DNA from: an uncultured bacterium
GTDB taxonomy: Bacteria > Chloroflexota > Anaerolineae > J036 > Brachytrichaceae
Reading direction: 5' to 3'
Assembly (NCBI GenBank): GCA_903873965.1
Contig: CAIQQO010000258.1
Location: 1-51,135 of the forward strand
Length of the DNA: 51,135 nt
Made by a program: the position numbers and the translations under genes. Positions 32,620 to 41,848 of the stretch are shown here, piece after piece. Positions within the stretch are counted from its first letter, which is position 1. Every line of letters begins with the position of its first letter. The notes under the pieces are model-generated. The model saw only the letters and a list, made by a program, of their open reading frames with translations, did not search any database and was not told the origin of the DNA.

Positions 32620-33017
32620 TGACTCTGAGTTCTTCTGGCGAGGACAAATCAAAGGGTATCCATCCAGGGTTTCTCGGACTGGCGTTGGTGCTGGCAGGCG
32701 GCGTCCTGGGGCTGGTGACCTACTTTGTGGATCGCAACCGGCGCCAGAGTGCGCGCCGCATGCGCCAGTATCTGGAAGACGAAATTGATGCACAGGACTC
32801 CATCACACTTTCCGATGTCAATCCGTCGGGGCAGGCGAAAGAGTTGACGCCCGAAATGCTCGCAGCCGTCATGGTGGCTGTGCGTATGCATCGACGCATC
32901 CGGCGCAAGCAGGCCGCGCCCGCTATGCGCACGCACCAACCCGGCACCTTGCCCAGCCGCTGGATTGGTTCGGGGCGCGTGGCGCAGACGCAGACCTGGC
33001 ACCCGCGACGCCGTTGA
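32616..33017 (+). CDS. OadG/MmdD-like small membrane subunit
   Basis: 133 residues. One membrane segment (about 17-39), then an acidic stretch (YLEDEIDAQDS) and a region LTPEMLAAVMVAVRMHRRIR typical of the gamma/delta subunit of Na+-translocating decarboxylases, and a basic Trp-rich tail (SRWIGSGR). Start codon overlaps the preceding stop (ATGA). This subunit normally holds the complex together at the membrane; it is atypically long. Confidence 0.72.
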   Translation: MMTLSSSGEDKSKGIHPGFLGLALVLAGGVLGLVTYFVDRNRRQSARRMRQYLEDEIDAQDSITLSDVNPSGQAKELTPEMLAAVMVAVRMHRRIRRKQAAPAMRTHQPGTLPSRWIGSGRVAQTQTWHPRRR

Positions 33018-33075
33018 GCGACCAGTTCAGAATATCAACAGTCATTACTAGTTTTTCCGTTCGGAACAGCGAATC

Positions 33076-33606
33076 ATGCGACGTTACAACATTAAGGTCG
33101 GACAACACGAATACGTTATCGATGTACAGGAAATGGCGGCAGATCGCTTCCGTGTGTGGATTGGCGATCGCGAACTAGAGGTGCATATTGCCGGCGATCA
33201 CGACATTGCCGAAGCCTCAATTACACCCGAGATGGTGCCGATTCGCGGCGATGGCGAAGCCGTTGTGCGTCCGGTATCGATCTACGGCGCTGCGCCTGCA
33301 CCCCAGTGGACCACATCGTCCTCTGCGGCTGCGGCGTCCGTCACGCCCGGCGTGTCCGCGCAGGCAGTGACGGCGCCCGGCGCGTACGACATGGTTGCCC
33401 CGATGCCAGGAACGATCATTGCCGTTAACATTGCGCCCGGAGATCAGGTGCAAGCCGGGCAACCGTTACTGGTTCTGGAAGCAATGAAGATGAAGAACAC
33501 ACTGCGCTCGCCACAGGAGGGTACAATCGCCGAGATTACTGTTGTCGCTGGGCAGAACGTGAAGGCTGGCAGCCTGCTGATACGTTTTGCGGAAAATCCA
33601 CGGTAG
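33076..33606 (+). CDS. Biotin carboxyl carrier protein
   Basis: 176 residues. A C-terminal biotinyl domain with EAMKM and biotinylated K138, preceded by an Ala/Thr/Pro linker (about 72-105) and an N-terminal beta-rich domain (1-60) seen in decarboxylase carriers. It carries carboxybiotin between the carboxyltransferase at 31075 and a partner. 58 bases separate it from the OadG-like gene. Confidence 0.93.
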   Translation: MRRYNIKVGQHEYVIDVQEMAADRFRVWIGDRELEVHIAGDHDIAEASITPEMVPIRGDGEAVVRPVSIYGAAPAPQWTTSSSAAAASVTPGVSAQAVTAPGAYDMVAPMPGTIIAVNIAPGDQVQAGQPLLVLEAMKMKNTLRSPQEGTIAEITVVAGQNVKAGSLLIRFAENPR

Positions 33607-33610
33607 AAGG

Positions 33611-33616
33611 TAAACT
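33611..33616 (+). promoter_or_regulatory. Possible -10 box (TAAACT), leaderless start
   Basis: TAAACT ends 8 bases before the ATG at 33625, and only 4 bases after the preceding stop. No ribosome site lies between. Confidence 0.3.
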
Positions 33617-33624
33617 ACACACCT

Positions 33625-34524
33625 ATGACAAATCGAGCTTGGCACAAGATAGAGAGTCCCGCGGTCATTTTTACGCTGGGGCGTCTGGGCACTGAAGGCT
33701 GGCTGGTGGGCACCAACGATGGATTGTGGTGCTACCAGAATGGCCAGTTGCAGGTCGTCACCGAGACATTGCGTGGCGCGATGGTTACTGCTGTCGCTGC
33801 ACCCGAAACATATCCGAACCGTAATCTGATGTTTATCGGTTCTGTCGATGGCATCGCGCGATCCATCGATGGCGGGGCCAGTTGGAGCCCTGCCGTACTG
33901 CCGCAACCGTCGCAGGTTTCGCAGATTGTATTGTCACCCGGGTTCGAGTTCGATGGCATTGCGTTTGCCGCGACGCTCGAAGATGGTGTATTGCGGTCTT
34001 CCGACGATGGGCAGCGCTGGTATTCGTGGAACTTTGGCCTGCTGGATCGTGAGACGCTGGCCCTTGCTGTCACACCGGATTTTGCTGCCGATGAAACCGT
34101 TTTTGTGGTCACCGGTTCAGGCATTTTTCGCAGCACGAACGGCGGGCGCGCCTGGCGTGAACTGGCGTTTGCGGGCGATGATGAAGCGGCAGAGGCCGCA
34201 ATGCCCCCCACTGGCGTCGCGGTGACGCACGGGGCTGTTGTCGTCAGCACTGAGTCGAAAGGGTTGTTCTACTCTTTCAATGGCGGGACAACCTGGTCCA
34301 AGCGCAGTGCGTTTCGAAGTGGTGAGACTTTTACTCTAGCCACCTCGCGAGATTTTAACAAGCTCCTGCTGGCTACCCCTTCGACCATCGCTGTTTCCGA
34401 GGATTCAGGCGTGACATGGGAACGCATCGCTAGACCCCCGGACAGCGTGATTACACTGGCTATGGATGATTCAGGTGATATCTTGTGCGGCACACAGGAT
34501 GACGGACTGTGGGTGTACCGATAG
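33625..34524 (+). CDS. Asp-box (BNR/YCF48-like) beta-propeller protein
   Basis: 299 residues. Five Asp boxes of form S-x-D/N-x-G-x-x-W: SIDGGASW, SSDDGQRW, STNGGRAW, SFNGGTTW and SEDSGVTW, spaced 45-60 residues apart, indicating a propeller of about six blades. No signal peptide, so it is likely cytoplasmic. Such proteins are often assembly or sensor factors; function here is unknown. It begins 18 bases after the biotin carrier. Confidence 0.8.
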   Translation: MTNRAWHKIESPAVIFTLGRLGTEGWLVGTNDGLWCYQNGQLQVVTETLRGAMVTAVAAPETYPNRNLMFIGSVDGIARSIDGGASWSPAVLPQPSQVSQIVLSPGFEFDGIAFAATLEDGVLRSSDDGQRWYSWNFGLLDRETLALAVTPDFAADETVFVVTGSGIFRSTNGGRAWRELAFAGDDEAAEAAMPPTGVAVTHGAVVVSTESKGLFYSFNGGTTWSKRSAFRSGETFTLATSRDFNKLLLATPSTIAVSEDSGVTWERIARPPDSVITLAMDDSGDILCGTQDDGLWVYR

Positions 34525-34529
34525 GCTAG

Positions 34530-34545
34530 GGTCAGATATCTGACC
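34530..34545. repeat. Perfect 16-base palindrome between convergent genes
   Basis: GGTCAGATATCTGACC, followed by TCTCCCTTTACG. It sits in the 28-base gap between the propeller gene and ybeY. The CTGACCTCTCCC part is like the pyrimidine repeat at 2810-2832, so it may be a member of that family, and it may also act as a weak terminator. Confidence 0.6.
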
Positions 34546-34552
34546 TCTCCCT

Positions 34553-35107
34553 TTACGCCACGTCGAGCGTAATCCCAATGGACTGCAAGGCGCGTGATTG
34601 AGTCGACCACATGCGCGCCTTGCGGGTCTTGGAATTATGGTCATAGCCCAGCAGGTGCAGTGTGCCGTGGATGACCAACAGCGCCAGTTCGCTTTCGATG
34701 GGATGTCCTGCTGCCGCAGCTTGCTCGCTGCAGCGCTCCATCGAGATCACAATATCGCCAAGGAACTCGGGCGCGTCGGCGCTGCCGGGCGCTGCATTGG
34801 CATCAGGTTTCAGCTTGCCATCCCGATAGCGTTCGCTACTGAATGACAACACGTCGGTTGGCTTGTCCATGCCACGAAACTGCAGATTAAGCCGGTGCAA
34901 TTCCACATCGTCAGTCAGGCTGATCGTCCACTCGACAGGCTGATCGCCTCTCTGGCTTACGGCCTCTGACTTCTGACCTTTTGCCCCAACGTTACATGCA
35001 AATGCGGCCAGTGCCGCAGAGCGCACCAGCGCCAACCGCCCGGTCTTACGATAGGCAGAGCGCATGCGGATCAGGGGATGGACGGGGGTGGCTGCGGATG
35101 TTGTCAT
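34553..35107 (-). CDS. ybeY: Endoribonuclease YbeY, with an inserted segment
   Basis: 184 residues. The zinc site is H147, H151 and H157 in HGTLHLLGYDH; PTDVLSF at 83-89 is also typical. YbeY processes rRNA ends in late 30S maturation. Compared with the family, residues about 41-55 (VGAKGQKSEAVSQRGDQ) are extra and lie between the first helix and the strand EWTISL; they are encoded by a copy of a repeat found between genes elsewhere. The ATG overlaps the end of the upstream pgpH gene (ATGA). The insert is in frame, so the gene should still be functional. Confidence 0.92.
   Translation of the reverse strand: MTTSAATPVHPLIRMRSAYRKTGRLALVRSAALAAFACNVGAKGQKSEAVSQRGDQPVEWTISLTDDVELHRLNLQFRGMDKPTDVLSFSSERYRDGKLKPDANAAPGSADAPEFLGDIVISMERCSEQAAAAGHPIESELALLVIHGTLHLLGYDHNSKTRKARMWSTQSRALQSIGITLDVA
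34963..34985 (-). repeat. Repeat copy inside ybeY
   Basis: On the plus strand it reads CCTCTGACTTCTGACCTT and TTGCC; it matches 2810-2832 at 19 of 23 positions. It encodes residues 41-49 of YbeY (GAKGQKSEA). Confidence 0.6.
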
Positions 35108-37284
35108 TGTGATGATGCCTGTACATTCTCGCTTGGAATATTGACCACTGGCGTCAGACCCGGCTCTTGTAACCGTTCCTCTGGTAAGGCTTCTTGCGGT
35201 TTGGCGGCTTTTAAGGCGTCCGGATATTCGATGCGCGGATGGTAGGCGCCGCGCAGCGTATCCACAAAGGACTGCCGGATGATCTCCAGGTCGCGCAAGG
35301 TCAGGTTTGAATCGTCGAGTTGGTGATCTGCAATGCGTTCTGAGATCACCTTGCGCACCAGAGAATCGGTGTCTTCAATCGCCACCGGTTTGCGCGCGCG
35401 CACAATAGCCTCGCAGCCGTCAGCCAGCATCACGAGCGCCGATTCACGACTCTGCGGGCGCGGGCCGGGGTATCGGAAGGGCGCTTCGTCGACAGGTTCT
35501 GTGCTGGCTTGCACTGCGCGGGCGTATTGATAGCCCGTTTTCGTCGTACCGTGATGTTCGGCGATGAAGGCCCGAATGCGCGTAGGCAGTCGGTGGTTAC
35601 GCGCCAGCTGCAGGCCATCCGTCACATGGTTTTGTAGAACGCGCGAACTGGTCAGTGGATCAAGCTGGTCGTGGACGTTGTTGCGGTCAATCTGGTTCTC
35701 GATGAAAAAATACGGGTGCAGTGTCTTGCCGATATCGTGATAGTAGGAACCGACGCGTGTCAGCAGCGAGTCTGCCCCGATGCGCTCGGCGGCATGTTCG
35801 GCCAGATTGGCCAGCATCAGGCTGTGATGATAAGTGCCGGGTGCCAGCATCAGCATCTGCTGGATAAGCGGGTGCGATGGTCGCGACAATTCCTGCAACT
35901 GGAATGGCGTGGTCATGTCGAGAATGAGGCCGCAGATAAACAGTATGGTGGGTGCCAGTGCTGCAGAAACAAGGCTGCCGATTAAAGCAACGAGCATCAT
36001 GTTGGCCAGTGGCGCCCCGCCATCCATAGCTACCGATCCGACATTAATGGCCACCAGGATGCCCAGTTGTGTCAGCAATGCCAGTGCGCCTGAGCGCATA
36101 AAGTCGCTGATGCGTTCACCGCGTTTGACAAATAGCGATGCCACAATACCGCTGGTAGCCCAGAAGATGGCATAGCCGTCAGGCGGATCCATGCCCAGCC
36201 CGATTAAGCCGGCGAGCGCCATAGTACTGACGATGCCGGGAAGTGTGCCCGACCAGATAGTGATGATGATGCTGATCGTTGTCAGTGGGGCTACGTAGGG
36301 CATGAGTGAGTGCCCGGGCAGAAACAGACGACCCATGAAAAGTGCGCCGATAAAAGCGCCGGTGCTCAGCGCGATGTTGCGTCGGCGCAGATCGAACGGG
36401 TTTTTCTGGCCATAATACGTGGCACCTGCGATGGCGGCGACGGTGATGGCACTGTAGAGCAGCGCACTCAGCATATCGCTTGTGGACATGGCTGGACGGC
36501 GGATGTTCAATTTATCCAACACTTCCATGTCGGCCGGGCCAACTACCTGACCACTGCGGATGATGATCTGGTTCTGCTCGAAGGTGCGCTCAATCGGTCG
36601 CACGGCTTCACGCGCTTTTTTGCGCGCGTTTTCCGTTGCGGCTGCATCGTAGTTGGTATTGGGCACCAGCAACGCTGATGCCAGCGCGGTAATAATTGAG
36701 GATTGATCGGCGTTGAAATTCAGGCTGATGCGGTTGGGCAACTGGGCCTTGGCCCCGTCCAGATTATCGGGGCGGATCGGGAAGCGCAGCACTTCATCGA
36801 GTAACACGATGACCTGAGTATCGATACGCGCCCAGGCGGTGTCGTTGACCGTCAGAATACGTCCTGCGGTGGCTTCATTCAGCCCCACGTTCGGGATCGC
36901 CATCAACTGTTCGATGTGTGCCGACGTGCTCAGTGTGGTATCCGCGCGGATCTGTGCGATATGGTTCATCAGATCGCGGGCTGAGCCCAATTGCTGGCGG
37001 GCGATCTGCGCATCCGGTGCGGTATATATTGGGGAAACCGATGCCTCGGCCAGATCGCGCTGACGCGCAGTTTCAGAATCGCTGATATAGGTGATGCGGC
37101 GCGTAGCGCGGATATCCTGAAGCGCTACGCTCCCGTTCTGAACCACCGCGCTTCCGCCGATATAAAAGCGTGAGAGTTGGGCAAGGGTTATAGCGATGAA
37201 GGCGGAAATGCCAATCACGGCAAATACGATGGCTTTGCGCTTAGCCATCTGCAATTCCGGCTTTGGCGCTGCTTCCGTCTTCAT
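35104..37284 (-). CDS. pgpH: 7TM-HD cyclic-di-AMP phosphodiesterase (PgpH/YqfF)
   Basis: 726 residues. One N-terminal membrane segment, an extracytoplasmic 7TMR-HDED-type domain (about 45-270), seven membrane segments (about 280-465) and a cytoplasmic HD domain with H486/H487 in YHHSLM and H516-D517 in YYHDIGKT. The family cleaves c-di-AMP, a second messenger for osmotic and wall balance. GAAGG lies about 6 bases upstream of the ATG at 37284. It sits between yqeY and ybeY, as in many bacteria. Confidence 0.93.
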   Translation of the reverse strand: MKTEAAPKPELQMAKRKAIVFAVIGISAFIAITLAQLSRFYIGGSAVVQNGSVALQDIRATRRITYISDSETARQRDLAEASVSPIYTAPDAQIARQQLGSARDLMNHIAQIRADTTLSTSAHIEQLMAIPNVGLNEATAGRILTVNDTAWARIDTQVIVLLDEVLRFPIRPDNLDGAKAQLPNRISLNFNADQSSIITALASALLVPNTNYDAAATENARKKAREAVRPIERTFEQNQIIIRSGQVVGPADMEVLDKLNIRRPAMSTSDMLSALLYSAITVAAIAGATYYGQKNPFDLRRRNIALSTGAFIGALFMGRLFLPGHSLMPYVAPLTTISIIITIWSGTLPGIVSTMALAGLIGLGMDPPDGYAIFWATSGIVASLFVKRGERISDFMRSGALALLTQLGILVAINVGSVAMDGGAPLANMMLVALIGSLVSAALAPTILFICGLILDMTTPFQLQELSRPSHPLIQQMLMLAPGTYHHSLMLANLAEHAAERIGADSLLTRVGSYYHDIGKTLHPYFFIENQIDRNNVHDQLDPLTSSRVLQNHVTDGLQLARNHRLPTRIRAFIAEHHGTTKTGYQYARAVQASTEPVDEAPFRYPGPRPQSRESALVMLADGCEAIVRARKPVAIEDTDSLVRKVISERIADHQLDDSNLTLRDLEIIRQSFVDTLRGAYHPRIEYPDALKAAKPQEALPEERLQEPGLTPVVNIPSENVQASSQ

Positions 37285-37317
37285 CCTATACCTTCGTACT
37301 TGGGTTGGTCAACGCTC

Positions 37318-37782
37318 CTACTTGAGCAGTTCGCGCACCACTTCACTGACAAGCTTGCCATCGGCAGAGTCTTTGACTTTGGGTAACAATGTTTTCATTA
37401 CCTCGCCCTGCTGCTTAGGCGATGTCGCCTTTACTTCGGCGATGACCTGTCTGGCCAGTTCTGTGATCTGTTCTCGCGTCAATTGTTTGGGTAGATACGA
37501 CCTCAGGATGTCGAGTTCGGCATTTTGCTCTGTGACAAGGTCGACTCGTCCGGCATTGGATGCCTCTGCCAGCGACTCCTCGTGCTGTTTAATCTCGCGG
37601 CGAATCAACGCCATAACGTCGGCATCGCTCAGGACACCGCCACGCCCATCTGTGCGGGCATCGACTTCGGCGTTGCGGACACTGGCTACGATCAGGCGAA
37701 CGACTAGTTTTCTGCACTCGTCGTTTTCGCGCATGGCGTCCTTTAAGTCATTTAGTAAACGTTGTTTAAGTGTAAGGCCCAT
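37318..37782 (-). CDS. yqeY: GatB/YqeY domain protein
   Basis: 154 residues; a helical protein with LKQRLLNDLKDAMR at the N-terminus, AEVDAR, LIRREIKQHEESLAEA and the conserved LRSYLPKQLT and EVVRELL end. YqeY resembles the tail of GatB, which binds tRNA, but its own role is unclear. Located in the usual place between rpsU and the 7TM-HD gene. Confidence 0.93.
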   Translation of the reverse strand: MGLTLKQRLLNDLKDAMRENDECRKLVVRLIVASVRNAEVDARTDGRGGVLSDADVMALIRREIKQHEESLAEASNAGRVDLVTEQNAELDILRSYLPKQLTREQITELARQVIAEVKATSPKQQGEVMKTLLPKVKDSADGKLVSEVVRELLK

Positions 37783-37811
37783 CGCTCTGCTCTATGTCAA
37801 ATTACTCAGGA

Positions 37812-37849
37812 TGAAAATAAATAAGGCGGACATCGCTGCCCGCCTTATT
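37812..37849 (-). terminator. Intrinsic terminator downstream of rpsU
   Basis: AATAAGGCGG and CCGCCTTATT form a 10-base-pair stem. Read leftward from rpsU it is followed by TTATTTTC. It lies between rpsU and yqeY, so yqeY-pgpH-ybeY would have reduced or separate expression. Confidence 0.8.
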
Positions 37850-37879
37850 GTAACTCTCTACGCAGGGAGTGAATGAAAA

Positions 37880-38095
37880 CTATTGCTCGTTTTGCAGTAG
37901 TTTCGAGGTCTGGCGGCGGCTCTTGCGCAACTTGGCGGCACGCTTACGTTTATCTACGATACTGGGCTTCTCGTAGAAACGGCGACGGCGCACCTCAGAC
38001 AACACACGGTCGCCCTGAACCATCTTATTAAAGCGCCGAAGCGCAGATTCAAATGACTCATCGTTATCAATGGTCACACGCGTCACAATAATCAC
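37880..38095 (-). CDS. rpsU: 30S ribosomal protein S21
   Basis: 71 residues, a normal length for S21: TRVTIDNDESFESALRRF, the RVLSEVRRRRFYEKP core and a basic end. Binds the 30S platform near the anti-Shine-Dalgarno end of 16S rRNA. Preceded by an almost perfect promoter and followed by a terminator. In some bacteria with many leaderless or poor-SD genes, S21 is lost; it is present here. Confidence 0.97.
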   Translation of the reverse strand: MIIVTRVTIDNDESFESALRRFNKMVQGDRVLSEVRRRRFYEKPSIVDKRKRAAKLRKSRRQTSKLLQNEQ

Positions 38096-38152
38096 CCTCT
38101 TTCTTGCGCAGATTATCTTTCGGAAATTCGAACGATCTATACAAGCCTGTGG

Positions 38153-38180
38153 ATTATACGGTATGACGGTGGCATGTCAA
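38153..38180 (-). promoter_or_regulatory. Near-consensus promoter of rpsU (TTGACA-16-TATAAT)
   Basis: Read on the minus strand: TTGACA at 38180-38175 and TATAAT at 38158-38153, 16 bases apart. Predicted start about 38146, leader about 50 bases. Confidence 0.88.
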
Positions 38181-38250
38181 ACAAGGGCATTACAATAGGG
38201 GCTTAGCAAAGGAAAGAATAGAGGTTTCCCAACGGGAGCGGGAGCAAACA

Positions 38251-38553
38251 ATGACTCAGTCAGAGTTTCGCCAATGGATCGAAAGTATCCTCGGCAATAT
38301 GCCGATGGATGAGGTGATTTCCACGGAAGTGCTGGCGCACATGAATCGGGTGCAGTTGCAGGCCGAGGAATCCGCGTGGAATTTCGCGCGCGAAGATTCG
38401 CGTGAATCGTTTGAGTTAACCATCCGCGCCATGGTTAAGACCATGTTTGCTATCGGCTACGATGCCGGTCGCGAGCAATCACAGATTGACCGCATGTTTG
38501 GAGATGGCAGCGGTCTGGATGAAGATGATAACGCCGGTACTATGCCTATCTGA
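38251..38553 (+). CDS. Small acidic helical protein, unknown function
   Basis: 100 residues, helical by appearance, with the acidic end GDGSGLDEDDNAG. GGGAGC lies 5 bases before the ATG. No known domain recognised. It lies 34 bases before lepA and is probably cotranscribed with it. Confidence 0.6.
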   Translation: MTQSEFRQWIESILGNMPMDEVISTEVLAHMNRVQLQAEESAWNFAREDSRESFELTIRAMVKTMFAIGYDAGREQSQIDRMFGDGSGLDEDDNAGTMPI

Positions 38554-38587
38554 ATGGGTGATCGGTGCTGGCCACTAACTGTCAATA

Positions 38588-40378
<1,791 letters not shown>

Positions 40379-40383
40379 TGGTG

Positions 40384-41205
40384 TTAGTAGTCCAGTTCCG
40401 TGATTGCCTCAATATCAACCCACTGGTCCTGTTCCTGGGCTGGTGGTAATGCCTGAGTGCGCCGGCACAGTGTGCGGTAGGTGCAATACATGCAGTTGCG
40501 CTCATCAGATGTCATCTCAAACTGCGCCTCGCCTTCGCGGCGTGTGATATCCCCGATAAGCCGCTGCAGCCATTCACGATCGCGCGCATATTGTTCTTCG
40601 GAGTAGGGCACTTCGATCCACGGGGTATCGGGGAAGTTGGCCAGCCAGTAGCGCATGCGGATGTGCTCAGGCGCGAAGGGGTCGCTATGGTTGTAGGCGG
40701 CGCCTGCTGTTGTCAGGACGTACTGGTAGATGCGCGTCTGCATCCGTGTGGCGAAGGTCTGATAGCGAGGCGGGCGCGCGCCGCGCAACGTTTTCCAGTC
40801 GATGATGATGGCGCGCCCCGGCTCGCTGGCCAGCAGATCGAACCGCGCATACAACAACCGAGGCTGTTGCTGATGATCTTCGATGGCTGCCACCAGCGCC
40901 AGTTCTGGAAGGCGCTGTTCGGGCAGGTCTGAAAAATCGGTAGCCAGAAAGCGCACCCACCACAGGTTCAACTCGGGATCATCGGATGTGCTGGGCGGGA
41001 TGCCCAGCCAGTAGCGCTCTATCCAGCGGTGCAGCATCACGCCGCGCCACAGGTATAGCTGGCGCTCGAAAGGATCAAGGCCGAGTGGATCGGTCTCAAC
41101 GAGCGGCCATACTTGTTTCACCACGTAGCGCAGGTAGAAGCGGCGTGGGCACTCGACAAAGTCGGTCAGGCTGTGCTGGCTGAACTTGAACGTGAGATCG
41201 AGCAT
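40384..41205 (-). CDS. PD-(D/E)XK nuclease with Fe-S cysteines (RecB/Cas4-like)
   Basis: 273 residues. The nuclease core has H59, D123 in ARFDLL, and D136-x-K138 in IIIDWKT, followed by QTRIYQYVL. Four cysteines, C19 in ECPRRFYL and C238, C241, C247 in CMYCTYRTLC, have the layout of the 4Fe-4S cluster in Cas4 and AddB. There is no CRISPR array or cas gene nearby, so a CRISPR role is not supported; a DNA repair nuclease is more likely. Starts 42 bases from the divergent VOC gene and ends 6 bases from lepA. Confidence 0.82.
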   Translation of the reverse strand: MLDLTFKFSQHSLTDFVECPRRFYLRYVVKQVWPLVETDPLGLDPFERQLYLWRGVMLHRWIERYWLGIPPSTSDDPELNLWWVRFLATDFSDLPEQRLPELALVAAIEDHQQQPRLLYARFDLLASEPGRAIIIDWKTLRGARPPRYQTFATRMQTRIYQYVLTTAGAAYNHSDPFAPEHIRMRYWLANFPDTPWIEVPYSEEQYARDREWLQRLIGDITRREGEAQFEMTSDERNCMYCTYRTLCRRTQALPPAQEQDQWVDIEAITELDY

Positions 41206-41247
41206 GGCGGTATTATCTATTCATTTGCTGTCGTAAGGAGCAAGAGC

Positions 41248-41736
41248 ATGGATTTACCAGGAGATACTTTCAAACAATGTGTGCAGGTGGGTGTTGTCGT
41301 ACGCGACCTGGATGCCAAGGTTGAGTATCTGCAGCGCGTCTTTGGCATTGGGCCATTTCGAGTGATCGACTGGCCGCCGCCAGAGCGTGGTCGTCTGTAT
41401 AAAGAGTATCATGGCCAACCGGGACAATACACTGCCCGCATTGCGTCGGCCGATCTAGGCACGCTGCAACTGGAATTGGTTGAGCCATTGCAAGGTCCGA
41501 GCATCTGGCAGGATTTCCTTGACCAGCACGGCGAGGGGATTCATCATATCAAGTTCAGCATGCCGGATGAAGTTCCCGTGCTCGATTTTCTGGCGCAGAA
41601 TGATGTACATGTTGAGATGGGCGGTGATGGCACGCAGGCCGGCAATGCGTTCTATTATCTCGACACGGCAGATAAAATCGGCTTCTGCATCGAGTTGATG
41701 CGCGCCGTGCAGCAGCCTCCCGATCTACGACTTTAG
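41248..41736 (+). CDS. VOC (glyoxalase/epimerase superfamily) protein
   Basis: 162 residues from the ATG at 41248, with AAGGAG 7 bases upstream; the frame upstream to 41113 belongs to the reverse-strand nuclease. Two beta-alpha-beta-beta-beta modules: VGVVVRDLDAKVEYLQRVFG, then GEGIHHIKFS and IGFCIELM, which provide Q13, His and Glu metal ligands typical of methylmalonyl-CoA epimerase-like or dioxygenase-like VOC enzymes. The similarity to methylmalonyl-CoA epimerase fits a link to the carboxyltransferase operon 8 kb away, but the substrate cannot be told. Confidence 0.8.
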   Translation: MDLPGDTFKQCVQVGVVVRDLDAKVEYLQRVFGIGPFRVIDWPPPERGRLYKEYHGQPGQYTARIASADLGTLQLELVEPLQGPSIWQDFLDQHGEGIHHIKFSMPDEVPVLDFLAQNDVHVEMGGDGTQAGNAFYYLDTADKIGFCIELMRAVQQPPDLRL

Positions 41737-41848
41737 TCGTACTCGCGCCTCAATCCTTTACCAATCCAAACGGCCGATGAGTCCTGCGGGTTGAAATGAT
41801 AATGTCCTTCCATGTTCTACAGGTAACGTAAAAAGGACACAGATACTG

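Noticed and set aside
31594-32793. Minus-strand ORF of 399 codons
   Set aside because: It is antisense to the intact carboxyltransferase gene, with composition typical of a shadow frame.
40384-41205. Cas4-like nuclease as a sign of a CRISPR system
   Set aside because: No repeat-spacer array and no other cas gene in the window; the protein is better placed as a general RecB/AddB-type nuclease.
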